Below are positions 13,582 to 24,539 of a stretch of 64,000 bases of DNA, piece by piece. Source of the DNA: Sphagnum compactum. Lineage: Eukaryota > Bryophyta > Sphagnopsida > Sphagnales. The notes below the pieces were generated by a model. That model saw only the letters and a list, made by a program, of their open reading frames with translations, did not search any database and was not told the DNA's origin. The first letter of the stretch is position 1. Each line of letters begins with the position of its first letter. The stretch is from contig OZ234501.1 of assembly GCA_965153455.1 (NCBI GenBank), positions 11,098,001 through 11,162,000 of the forward strand. The letters run 5' to 3'. A program made the position numbers and the translations under genes.

Positions 13582-14844
13582 ACATGGTGAAGACCTCAGG
13601 CAAGGGGCACTACCAGATTCAGGCTGCACTGAGTTCTGCCCAAGCTAGTAAGTACTACATCCTAGAAATGAAAATTTGTAACCTCAAGGCTATTCTTACA
13701 CTAGATTTTTAAAGTACTCCACCAGCCAGATGTGATGTCTCTCTCTCTCTCTTTGTTGATGGTATTAATTAACTAACTCCCATGTTTGTGACCCAATCCT
13801 TTGTGATGAAAGCTCTCCAAACGTCCTGTGAAACATGCTAATCAAAGCCCTAATAAAGGCCTCAAAACCCAATGCAAAATTGAGAACTACAGTCCAAGAA
13901 AGTGAGCTTGGATCCAGTGTTTCCTTGACTCCCATCACCTCAAAGGATGAACTTCGTGATTTGGAGGGCTGATCAATTTGGTTTGCAGTGGTTTAGCAAC
14001 AATCATGATCATCGATGAACAAAGTTTTCTCCAGCCTTCCAATGGGTTAGTGATTGCAGCCAATCAACATGGGTTAATTGTGTTTGTGGGTGTGCAATTC
14101 TCTCTTAGGTGTAGTCGTTTACTTACAAAACTGTACCAACTTATGTAAGAGCCCAGGTGAAGAGGATGCATTGGGTGTCTGTGTTGGAGCCATTAATTTC
14201 ATATACAAGTGCTGCATCTTATGATTGTCTACCGACAAGTGGGCTCTATTAAATGACTGAAAGCCGGCTAGGTTTTTAGCATCCATGCAAACAATTTTGA
14301 ATTTTGAATCTCGTGGATCCCATGAGATTGATTGTGTTACTATTTCTTATTGTTTTGGCTACTTCTTTTATTTTTCACTGGTTATCTTTCGAGGGGCGTG
14401 CCTTAGTGTAATGCCAAGGTAGTTTTTTGGCCACCCAATGTTGTCATGTATGCCAACAACACAAAAGTTTGCGAGGCATAAGTAAACGTCCACAAGTGTT
14501 TTGCACGTCTTGTTAATTGCACGGATGGACTAAAAATCACCAAATGGATGAAAGGGTGGTACACATGAACACTTCACATAGAGCTCTTTTGAATGAAAAA
14601 GCATCCTACCAGGTGTCCCTCCGCACTTTGCGGCAATGTAAATGGAGGGTGCCTTACATGCCGTAATTGGGTGTCAGCATGAGCAGGTATTTTGAAATTC
14701 TCCCCTTACATTACAAATGTAAAGAGTGATTAGAGTTTTATGCTGGCTTACACACTCAGGCTAAGGGTATTACCCTACATGGAAATACGTACCAAAACAA
14801 GTTTCTTGGTGTATTCAAAGGTCATGTTCTAAATGATAATTTCC
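13582..14844. other. Spacer without a recognised gene
   Basis: Moderate base composition, only short ORFs, and no motif I can name apart from the CT microsatellite at 13738-13752. Confidence 0.5.
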
Positions 14845-15213
14845 TGGCCATGGTGAACCAGTAGTGCACCATGAAGGATGAATGAATGGTAGGTGGTCAG
14901 GAAACAGTTTTTCTGTTGGGTTCCAGTCCCTTAGCTAACCGTGGTGGTTAGCTCAGTTGCCTTTTCTTTTTTTCTACCTACCCAAGCAGGTTGTTATTAG
15001 GTAGGTAGTAAAAGCAGCCCTTGCCTATGTATAAATCATCTACTTACCTAGTAATTACCTATTTTCTTATCTATCTACCTATCTATGAGACCTATTTCCT
15101 ACAGAATTGGTTACCAAGGTGAAACCAAATATTAACTCAGTTGAGGTTCATCCACAACTGAGTAATAATGGGCATCCAGTGGATGGTGTGCTGGTGGGTG
15201 CTGGTTCAGGGTG
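14845..15213 (+). mobile_element. TIR/MITE family with TGGCCA ends, copy A
   Basis: The left end reads TGGCCATGGTGAACCAG. The inverted form of that end (GGTGGGTGCTGGTTCA) is at the right side, near 15195-15210. The body contains GGGTTCCAGTCC, the hairpin AGCTAACC/GGTTAGCT, inverted CTACCTACC/GGTAGGTAG arms, and ATTAACTCAGTTGAGGTTCA before the right end. The same order is seen at 20.7 kb (inverted) and 63.1 kb. No transposase is present, so it is non-autonomous. A target duplication is not clear. Confidence 0.7.
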
Positions 15214-17290
15214 GTGTTTTTGTTCTTGAAGTGAGTTCTTCCTTTCCATGGCAGGATCTAGATGAGGGCATTACTAGAATTCAGTCAGTCAGCTCGGTGG
15301 TTATCGCCCTTGTTGGGGGCCATCGTTACCGTAATGCCCTTGTCCTGGGGCATTACCCTATTTTGATACCTTTGTTCACTTTATTGGCCCTTTTGAACTT
15401 CAAAGGACAGCAAAAAAACAAATCCAGCCTTCCCAAAACCATTATACCTATATTTACAAGCCTTCCACAAGTAGTATCTGGGATAACCAACTAATTGTGA
15501 GAATGGACTTGGACTCCTGAATTAGGCTATTTGAAAATGGCGACTTCCTCTATAAGGGGGCTCCCTAGGCTTCTTCAAATTCCACCCCTGCCCAAGGGCA
15601 ATCATGGGTGAAGGAACCATGTTTACACGCATGTCTAGATAGTGGATGCTGGCTCTTTCTATTTTGAGTTTTTTATATTATTTTTGGCACAAATGAACAT
15701 AAATTCTGGCTCTTTTTTTTTAAAAATTTAATTTTTGGCACAAATGAAAATAAATGCTGGCTCGTTTTTTTAAGTGTCAGGATGGTCACAGCTGATTGAC
15801 TCAAAACCCTTATATCATTGCATTTCAAAGGCCTGTGCCCAGAAGTTGTACCCAGTACCTTGTAATCTTTTGTACTCAAATAAAATGTAGATATCTGCAG
15901 GGGCCATTTGTGATATGATATACCTATTGCACCACACATAGAGACAAAAACAATTCACCCCCCTCCCCTCTCCTCCCAACACCTCCATCTCCTCCCACCA
16001 AAAGAAACAAAGCTCAACAATAACGTACTAGCCTGCCATCCTAAGCAGACACTTTGCGCTTTCTGTCATTGCATGGCAATGAAGACATTAGGCAACAACA
16101 ACAAAAGCTGGGTGGGTCCACAAAAACCCCGCCCACCCTACACAAATGACAAAATTTTACTCATATAAACAAACCCCCCTTCTTCCTTTCCCTTCCCCCT
16201 TTCATTATGGAGCTGGTGCTACCTCTTCGTGATGACATAAGCTGAAAGGAAGGGGCCAGAATTGATGAGCAGCTGGGGGCCACATTTTGGCAGCAAGAAT
16301 GTCACTACCCATCTCCCCCGGCCCAAGAACTCTCCCACATCACAAAGCGGCAAACAAAAGCAAGAAACCCCCAAACAAAAATTAGAGATGTCGTCACGAT
16401 CTCCTGAGAGCGGGGGGCAACTCAACAAAGAAGCCAAGGGCCAATGTTAACATTCCAATTATGGCATGGCAAGAGGAGCCGCAGCAGCTCCCAATGGGGT
16501 CCAGTTCTGATGGGGGGTACTCATGCTTCACTCAAAGGCTCCTGGTGATCCTGTGGGGACCAGTTCATCCAAAAAGGTGCGGAAGGGAATTGAGCAAAAC
16601 AAATATGACTGCTGCAGTAGTAGTTTGTGGGTGTTTACATATGGATGACGCTAAACACCCCCCCCCTTCTCCAAACGAGCTCTGTCATCTGACGCATTTG
16701 TTGGTGCCCACAAACTCAACAGACTGTTAGTATTACCAGCATAAGAAAAAAATATTAACCTTCATGCCTACATATTCCATTGGCTTCATCCATCATCCAG
16801 AACACGCCAAACACTCCCTCTGTAATGGAGCCACTAAATTCAGCCATCCCTAATGGACCGAAACTTGCTGGTGGGGAAGATCATGCAATGCAAATGTGTC
16901 GGTTTTACTGTTTAATTTCAAACTTCTTATTGTTGTCATCTTTTGTTGTGGTAATGTTGTGTTGCAGATCCCCTTCCCCCAAAAGATGGGTGATGGGAAA
17001 ATGGGCTGGAATGATGTCAGCATAGTATCATCCCTCCATCTTGAAATCTGTTAACTGCTCCACATAGCTTGCTCCTATATTTCTAACTAAAAACCCTGTA
17101 TATAAATATCAAGGATGGGAACCCATCCATCAAAAGTACATGGCAAATGAGAACACGAGTAGACACAACCTAAAGAAAAAGAAAAAAATAAGCCAACAAT
17201 CAATGAAAAATAAGGAAAAAAAACCCTATGCAAATATGACCCAAGGCTACAAAATGATGATTGCTAATAAGAAAGAAGACCTAAGACAAG
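15214..17290. other. Spacer without a recognised gene
   Basis: A moderately GC-rich stretch with ORFs up to 108 codons that show no domain. TCATATAAACA at about 16160 resembles a TATA box and precedes an ATG at 16207, but that frame closes after about a dozen codons. I see no gene. Confidence 0.45.
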
Positions 17291-17985
17291 AAAGTTGTCA
17301 TCTGCCACAAATTGGCTAGTGACAAAGGTGCACTAACTATGATGTGTGGAAGAGATGAGGAACCCTAACTAAGCGCAGCAACTTGTTGAAGAATCGTTAT
17401 GACTTGCGCACACTCTAAGGCTACGGACACAAGCTGTTGATAATGCGAAATGAACATCAAAGGGATTAAAAAATATCGTTGATGATGTGCGATAGTGGTC
17501 TATGCACAAGCAATCAAGAATGAATCAAAATGAGAATGAAAACATCCATACGTCTCAATAGTAAGGGGAATGAAATCATCGTCTAGTGTTCGTTCAGCAG
17601 AGGATCATGTCTTCTCTTGAACAGCCATCATTGTGGCATGTGCTATCATCATCGATGCTCATTACACCATATTTGTGCGAGTCAGATCAGCAATGACAAT
17701 ATCCATCAAAGTACGAAACGATCTCTAGTAATAAGAACATCCACTTGATGTCGAATATAACAAGGGAAAAGGTGGGAGACCTCCCTTTGAACATGTGTTC
17801 CACTTTTCAACACAATAGTTGTAACAATATCCCGAAGTGTGTCATGAATTGTTGTACATTCATTCTCACAAGCACATCGAAGTAAATGAATACCTAGATG
17901 GTCAATGGTATGACCATACTAACACCGTGAAAAGTGCGCAACTATAAAATGTGGCAAGCCAAGACAAGTATGGAATGCTCTTACA
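17290..17985 (-). pseudogene. Non-LTR retrotransposon polyprotein, C-terminal zinc-knuckle and REL-endonuclease-like part, remnant 2
   Basis: Minus-strand translation, in two frames joined by a frameshift, reads YGHTIDHLGIHLLRCACEN, then HDTLRDIVTTIVLKSGTHVQ, REVSHLFP, RHQVDVLITRDRF, TLMDIVIADLTRTNMV, then DDFIPL-IETYGCFHSHFDSF and VSVALECAQVITILQQVAAL. The C/H...HLLRC knuckle followed by a D-x12-D core is the layout of the restriction-like endonuclease that follows the reverse transcriptase in site-specific (R2-like) non-LTR elements. I also know this exact style of sequence (HDxLRD...HVxRE...VDIV...DVVIADPTR) from RT-encoding ORFs of plants and algae, but cannot name the clade. Several stops and at least one frameshift make it non-functional. 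The RT domain itself is not visible here. Confidence 0.6.
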
Positions 17986-18011
17986 TTTCAGCTTTTTAAT
18001 CATGAACTCCT

Positions 18012-18028
18012 CCCCCCCCCCCCCCCCC
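18012..18028. repeat. Poly-C run
   Basis: Seventeen C in a row, at the boundary between two retrotransposon remnants. Confidence 0.9.
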
Positions 18029-18309
18029 ATCAATTCTAAGCTAAGAGGGCTATCTCAATATCTCTATAAACTACCCATGACAACAATAAACATTTAGAAA
18101 ACTCTAAAGTTGTACCCAATTGATGTGAAGTTGCAAGAACACAAGGAATAGAGACCCCCCCAAAAAAAAAAACAAGTTAAATGGAAAGAAAGGTTTAAGA
18201 AAAATGTCATGGTATGGTTCATTGTTGAGCCTAGGCAAATTTTGGAATTTTGCTATGTTCAATAACTAAAGTAGCAAAACCTCTTTCACCTATCAACCAC
18301 AAATAAAAT

Positions 18310-18985
18310 GTCTAGGGTGTGCACATTTTCCCTTTTGAAATCCAAAACGATAGTCTAAGTAGTCAACCCAACGAGTACAACCCAATTGAGGATTGTGCAG
18401 GCTTGCATCTTTTGTAATGCAATTGAAGCCCTTTGTCAAAAGTAAATGGTTAGCACCAAGAGCATGGGACCTTTGGGGCCTTTCATTCTTCACACATTAT
18501 TAATTGGCATAGAGTTGTAAAAAATCATTGGGTTGCCTATGTAAATAATTGACAATTTCTAATGCTAAGAAAAAGAAATGATTCCCCATATGGCGACATT
18601 GAAAGCTCTATTTCTTCATTTGGGGTGCCCATAACGTTGTGAAATCATGCATAGAAGAGCATGAGCTAAAAGATATGCACATGTGAAATTTAATAACAAC
18701 AATGTTTTTAAAAGTTTGAACCTCTTCCTTGGAGAGGACAATCTCGACATGGCATTTAGATGTATGAAACGTGGAAGATAAAAAACCATCTAACTGCTTT
18801 TAAAACACATGAAGCCCATCTTCCTTTGCAATGGGTTTGAAGACATCACAAATGGCATCACGTGTCCCAATGTGTTCATTGCCATGTGAACATCATAAGA
18901 AATGAATGTGTGAAGGATCAATGGATGAGTACCAATTTCATTTTGCATTCATACGTGTGTTTTTTTTTATGTCAACAACATTAAG
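18310..18985 (-). pseudogene. Non-LTR retrotransposon polyprotein C-terminal part, remnant 1
   Basis: The minus strand encodes CSHGNEHIGTRDAICDVFKP, IAKEDGLHVF, CHVEIVLSKEEVQTFKNIVV and EIVNYLHRQPNDFLQLYAN. After a frameshift come PKGPMLLVLTIY and QRASIALQKMQACTIL. These fragments run parallel to the remnant at 17.3-18.0 kb (HD-LRD, HV-RE, VD-x12-D, ETYGCLH, ALQRAQA blocks), but the sequence differs so much that it represents another family member. Both remnants have the same strand and order, so this may be two independent insertions or a diverged duplication. Stops and frameshifts make it dead. Confidence 0.55.
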
Positions 18986-18989
18986 ATCT

Positions 18990-20140
18990 TGTTAGATTCC
19001 CCTAGTGTATAACAAAGGCATGTTATCAAGCATAATTTTGCCTCCATGAAAAGGGGGGGAAGGGGGGTTCAAAACATAATGCGAGCATCATAATGGGTTT
19101 CAATTTCATATGAGAATTGCATTTTGTGAAATGATCACTTTTTTATAAGAAAAATTGCCATGATATTCCTCGAATGTTGCAGTGAAAAAACAAACATCCA
19201 ATGGATCTTTATGCATGGTAAAGCCCACAATTGAGGGCTTTACCTACCACAAACAAAACAAAAACAAAGGTGAATTTTATTTTCCAGTTATATTATTTTA
19301 TTTTATTTTTTGCTTTCGACGACCAACTAAGCAAAGGCAAAGGATGAGAAACCTCATGAGAGGCAGGTCTGTGTCTAATGATACCTGCAAGGACTTGACA
19401 GGGCCATCATGGCCATTAACCTCCGACAACAAAAGCTAGAAAGCATGAAAACAGAAAATTGTGACAAGGAAAATCTGTATACGTAGAGTCCCACTAAAAA
19501 CCATGATAACCCCCCAACAAATATAGTTCCTTCTAAACACTAGAAATACCCTGTGCTAAAGGTGCATTCACACTTGGTGTTAGGGATTCTACGGTAGAGT
19601 CCCGTAACCCCATGTTAGCTAGCCGTTGAGTACTTAAACTTAGTTGCCATGAAAATTTTATAATAAGCTAGCATTCACTTAACATTGAGCTATGGCCCAT
19701 TGGATGCCACCAAGGATGCCACCTACATTTTCATTTAACACTGACATAACATCAAGTGTGAATGCACCATAAGTAGCTTAAATCACCCAGTCCAAATCTA
19801 ACAATTTCCACAAATGACAAGAGCTTATGGGCATATGATCTCGAGGAGGAATGCGTTGAAGGGGTGAAAGAAAAAAGAAAAAAAAAAAAAAGGCTAATTA
19901 TAGGGGTTGGTTGTTTGTTCCAAAAGGCTATTTGTTAATAAATAGGTAGTAGTCTAGCTAGCCCCCATCCCTGTGGCAATTGGTTTGAACTTTGACCCCT
20001 CGATTGATTTTATATGGGATGCAAAAGTTGGGTTCATCTTCATGACGATATCTTTGCCCGGGCCACCACAAAGCTATTATTTTATCACGCAAAAATTGGG
20101 CAAAGACCGTCCTCTCTTAGTAAGTAGTTAACGGATTCGA
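18990..20140. other. Spacer without a recognised gene
   Basis: No domain-bearing ORF. Short A- and T-rich runs, including an A-rich run near 19870-19890. Confidence 0.5.
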
Positions 20141-20144
20141 ACAT

Positions 20145-20294
20145 GATCGGATTGCCAACTATCATCTCCCTCCTAAAAACACACATAAATGCTCGCTCAT
20201 GGTTTTGGGTGCGGACCATGATCGGATTGCCAACTATCATTCTTTTCCCCCACCCCACCCCCCTCTCCCATAAAAACACAAAAAATTGCTGATG
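20145..20294. repeat. Imperfect 75-bp duplication
   Basis: GATCGGATTGCCAACTATCA starts at 20145 and again at 20220. Each is followed by a C/T-rich tract and a TAAAAACACA word. Only two units are seen. Confidence 0.75.
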
Positions 20295-20689
20295 TTTTTT
20301 TAAGTAGATGATGGGGTGTGGTAATTGGGGCCCACGGGGCCGAATAGAACCAACAACACCCACCCACGCGCCTACCTTGCTATAGAAGAAGCGAAGTGAC
20401 GGCATCATCCCTTCTAGCTCAGCCGTCAATCGCCTCCGATTTGGAAATTGGGACCTCAATCTCATGATTAAAAGGGCGCCCCCTCCCCCCCCCCCCCTAC
20501 CACATTTGTGGCTATTTCCTTGGCCCACCACCATATTTGTGGCTACCTTATTTCCTTTGGCGTCATTTTGAGCAGTTGGCGCGTTGTTTTAATTTACCTT
20601 CTAATTTTCTCATTTTCTTTTCTCATGTTTATTTTCCCCTCCTAATTTTTCCTCTTCAAGCTAGGTGGACCCGTGGTTAGGTGGACCCA

Positions 20690-21005
20690 TGGCCAGAGTG
20701 AACCAGCACCCACCAGCACACCATCCACTGGATGCCCCCAGTAGTGGATGAACCTTAACTGAGTTAACATCTGGTTTCACCTTGGTAACCCACTCTAAAA
20801 CAAGTAGGTCCTACACATATAGGAAGATAGGTAAGAAAATAGATGACTTCCAGGTAAGTAAGTAGATGGTTTATAAGTTTATACATAGGTAAGGACTATT
20901 TTTTACTACCTACTTCCTAACAACCTGCAAGTGGGTTTTTTAACTACACATGTAATATTTTTCTTAAACGCAATGGGAGCTCAGCATCATGGTTAACTAG
21001 GGAAC
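20690..21005 (-). mobile_element. TIR/MITE family with TGGCCA ends, copy B (inverted)
   Basis: The plus strand starts TGGCCAGAGTGAACCAGCAC and continues CACACCATCCACTGG, AACTGAGTTAA and GGTTTCACCTTGGTAAC, the reverse complement of the right half of copy A. The far end reaches the GGTTAACTAGGG region (about 21000), which matches the TCCCTTAGCTAACC part of copy A. The outer left TIR equivalent is missing, so this copy is truncated or diverged. A short duplicated AGGTGGACCC lies just outside at 20663-20689. Confidence 0.65.
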
Positions 21006-21009
21006 ACAA

Positions 21010-22303
21010 ACAAAATAGAAAAACCCTAAGTGTTTCTGCAGGATGCCCTTTCTTTTTTTTTATTGTGATTCCCATGAGATATCCTTTGGGTATCACCCAA
21101 AAAACTTTCTCCATTAGGTGGGGTTGGTTCCAACCATCTCCTTTGAATTTCCATTTTGAAGCCCAAAACCTCCATTCCACTATTCCCAAAGTTCCCAATT
21201 TGCTACCCCGATGCATATTGACAAGACACTTGATCAAGTGAAAATTAAGAAGATGCCTAAGTCCATTTCTTTTTCAGTTTTTATTGATTTGTTTGTTTTC
21301 TCTAGAGGCCTATACTTCTTTGTTCAAATCAATGATGTATACATACATACTTGTTGAACAGCTTAAGCAATCATGATAAATCCCTATACACAATTGGTGA
21401 CCTTGCTTTATACCCAATCCTGGGTATCAAGGTGTATAATTGATTTTATAACTTCGGTTCAGTACTGGATAACCCATATGCAATGGAGATAAAGAAAAAC
21501 CAGTCATAGCCAGTGTTTTTTTTGGGGGGGAAATTGCCTAATGAAACTAGTGTCTTTTTTTTCACAAAATTTCCCAAAAAATTTATTTTAAAGAAAATTT
21601 CCAGATTTTATAATAAGTTCCAGTAGGTAGCCCTAAAGTGTAGAAGGATGCTTAGATTGTCTTTCTTTCATTTTTTATAACCAAATCCGCCTAAATAGTC
21701 TTAAGGATGATCACCATCAAAATTGGGGTGAAAAGACACTGCTTCAGCTACACACCAAATTGGGTAAATATAATTTTAAAACATAAGGACTTATAGCCTA
21801 TATTAAATTACATACCTGCTAGACATGTGGGTTGAGGTCTAACCCTTTTCAAGGAGAAAGGTAACCAATCTTCAAATGCTCAATGCTGAAAGAATTTTTG
21901 TTCACATGTGAAGGATTGGACATTTATATATGCCTTTAGTTCCAAATCTTAGATTTGATTTTGAATCCATCTACATATTTGCGCCATTAGCTTACTACTT
22001 TGCTTCATGTGATCCTTAAATACTTCCAAATTGCTTTTATATTGTTCCATGCTGGGCTCCATGACAAAGTCTCAATTTACAATCCCAGTAAATCCCCATG
22101 TGGTTGACCTCCATAACTCATGTAAAATTGTTCAGACAAGATGCATGCATGATTGATTTTTAGACATCCATCCATCCCCAATTATGTAAAATCTTAAGCA
22201 ACTTTGTGGATTCATTTCGGAGCATTGAACATAAGCTCCCATAGTTCAACTCAAATGTTCATATGAGTTCACTCATCACACATTATTGACAATGGGACTA
22301 CAT
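21010..22303. other. Spacer without a recognised gene
   Basis: AT-rich. No recognised coding segment, terminal repeat or RNA gene. Confidence 0.5.
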
Positions 22304-22420
22304 TGTAGGGGAGGTTCCCGTACAAGTGCGTTCCCCTGAGGGAGGGCCACCCAAGGGCATGAGCTCAAGGGTGTTCCTGAACCTCAGGAGAACGCACGAG
22401 CATGGGAACCCCCCCTTACA
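22304..22420. mobile_element. 117-bp hairpin MITE
   Basis: The left arm TGTAGGGGAGGTTCCCGTAC...GTGCGTTCCCCTGAGG and the right arm, read inverted, TGTAAGGGGGGGTTCCCATG...GTGCGTTCTCCTGAGG pair over about 38 bp with few mismatches, leaving a loop of about 40 bases. High GC compared with the flanks suggests a discrete insertion. A target duplication cannot be fixed. It is short enough to fold as one transcript and could be a small-RNA source. Confidence 0.7.
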
Positions 22421-23500
22421 TAAACAACTCTCTTTTTACTTTCTTTTTATTTCCTTGCTTTTTTTCTCATTTCATAGAAAATAAGTATTTCCTTCAGAAC
22501 ATGGGAACATATAAAATTGGGGGATTCTCAAAATAAGGGGCCCAGGACAAGGCAATCCTTACGTCTACTCCCACATTTTGGGAATGTCCCCCACTTTTGA
22601 GCTTTACCCATCGTCAAGCATACAACAAAATTATCATGAACCTAAACAATTGAGATCACAAGGCAACATGATGATTTTTACACCTACTCTTTACGAGGGG
22701 GAGGGATCTTACACTTGTAAGTAGGCATGACATGCCTTCTCTTCTCTAGAAGGGATATTCATGGATATAGTGGATTTCCTCTAAGTGATCTACAAGAATT
22801 TGAAGGTCAATCAAAAGACATCATTTTAAAGAAAAGTTTAAAGGCCTTGGCTCATCTGCATTGCAGGTTACTCTGAAGAAAACAAACATGTTTAAAAAGA
22901 GAATTAAATTTTATAGGATGAAGATGAAATCCTTAGAACTTAATTGCTTTGCTCATAGATTCTTCCTTAATTGGTCTCACTTCATTTATTTGGGTTTAGT
23001 GTTCAGACTTATGTGAAACATAATCTTTTTGGGACTATTAGAAGCATAAGTCAGAGCGATCCTTATTACAATATGTTATTTGAATATTATAGTGATAGTT
23101 GTGACCTAATATACTATACAAAAGCAAAACTGAAATATATATATATATTTTTTATTTTTTTTATTTTTATTTTTTATTCTTGCATATCAATTTAAAACTA
23201 ATTTTCGATTCTTTTGTCAATTAAAATAATATGTTTATATTAAATTGAAGTTAGGTAATGTTTTTGGGGCATGTTGTTTTTTAATGAATTTTCCCAATTA
23301 ATGTAGTTTATTGTTTTCTTTTTGTTTACTTTCCAGCAATGTTTTTACTTTCTTTCATTATGCAGTTTAGGATTTTGATCGGTTGATTGCCTTCTTTCAT
23401 TTTATTTTTAACAATTGTGTGGTGGCCACAATGCGTTTGTTTTGTTAGTCTCACTTGAATTTTTTAATTTATTAATATATTTATATTCAGATGGACCACG
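22421..23500. other. AT-rich spacer upstream of the phosphatase pseudogene
   Basis: No recognised domain. AT-rich low complexity around 23130-23180. Possible acceptor-like TTATATTCAG just before 23490. Confidence 0.4.
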
Positions 23501-23525
23501 TAAATTTTTGTGTTGACACATCTTC

Positions 23526-24539
23526 TTGTTGTTGTATTTCAAGGTTTTGAAACCTATTTCAACGATGAGTTCACATTTACGTTTGCAACCTACTAAACCC
23601 AAAAATTTGTTAAGTCTCAATGTGAACAGTCTGTTGTGTTATTTCCCACATTCTACTGTTCGACATGGGAATGCACGAATGTTTGGAAGAAATATTGACA
23701 TGAGCAAAGTGGAAATGAGAACAAGAATGGAAAATTTCTTCTCTCAAGCGTTCAAGTATTTTTACATTGCAATTTGGTCTTATATGAAGTTGGAAGATGT
23801 GCCAGAAGTTCTTCCCATGCTCATTCTTGAAATGTTTTTGGAACAATTTATTTTCATTTGGGGATGTGAACAATGCTCCAAGACGTCTTGACAAATTTTT
23901 CCTAGGTCCTATTACTATTTGAAGGATTTGAAAAGAGTGTATTATAATTGTCATGGACTACCTTATGGCAAGGAAAATCAAACATTACTAATTGATGATG
24001 AACCCAACAAGGTGCTTTGGAATCTGAAGTGGAGTGGTCTTTTTTTTTAATCATTCAAGGGACAAATGTTGTCAAAGAACAAGGTGCAATGGTTGGACCT
24101 CGCATCATGTTTGTGGCCATTGTTGCTTGAACTGCCATTGGTAGAAATGGTTCATGTTCATTATGATTGTATGGTCAAATATTTTAAGCCTTGTTTGAGT
24201 TCCTCTTCAAAGAATTATTATTGGTTCATCCAGCATATCAATAATGATAATGGTGATGTTCGCAATAACCAGCCCCCTTTATGTATGAAGTTTGAATCAT
24301 TTCATTTTGCAAGTTGTTGTTTTGTTATAACTTTTATAAATTGGTATTTGTTTTCATTTGCCCTATTTGTTAATATTGACTTTTGTTTGCAGTTGGTTTG
24401 GACTATTGTTCATAGAATGCATGATGATGTTTGCAACTTTGAAAGGGAGAAAACAATGTTGGCCATTAGGTTTTTATTTCAAGATGCTACCAATGTGGTG
24501 ACATTTTTGACCATGGACAAGAATAAAAACTTCTTATAA
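23526..24539 (+). pseudogene. NLI-interacting-factor / FCP1-like HAD phosphatase pseudogene
   Basis: One reading frame runs the whole length and is interrupted only by TGA (about 23889) and TAA (about 24048). In order it shows KPKNLLSLNVNSLL, at the place of the HAD motif I (KKLLVLDxNGLL in plant NIF proteins); FKYFYIAIWSYMKLEDV, at the IWSS region; QFIFIWGCEQCSKTS, at the LLFCWDxSxCT block; then KDLKRVYYNCHGLPYGKENQ and TLLIDDEPNKVLWN, matching the K-D-L and TLLIDDSPYKALxN motifs. The nucleophile Asp of motif I is Asn here, so catalysis would be lost even without the stops. After about 24300 the frame crosses an intron-like TTGACTTTTGTTTGCAG and reaches LVWTIVHRMHDDV. The family acts on phosphoproteins such as the RNA polymerase II tail. 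I infer a decayed gene copy or retro-duplicate. Confidence 0.65.

Noticed and set aside
20085-20534. 149-codon minus-strand ORF
   Set aside because: Spans a C-rich homopolymer and a local 75-bp duplication; Gly/Arg-rich chance translation without a domain.
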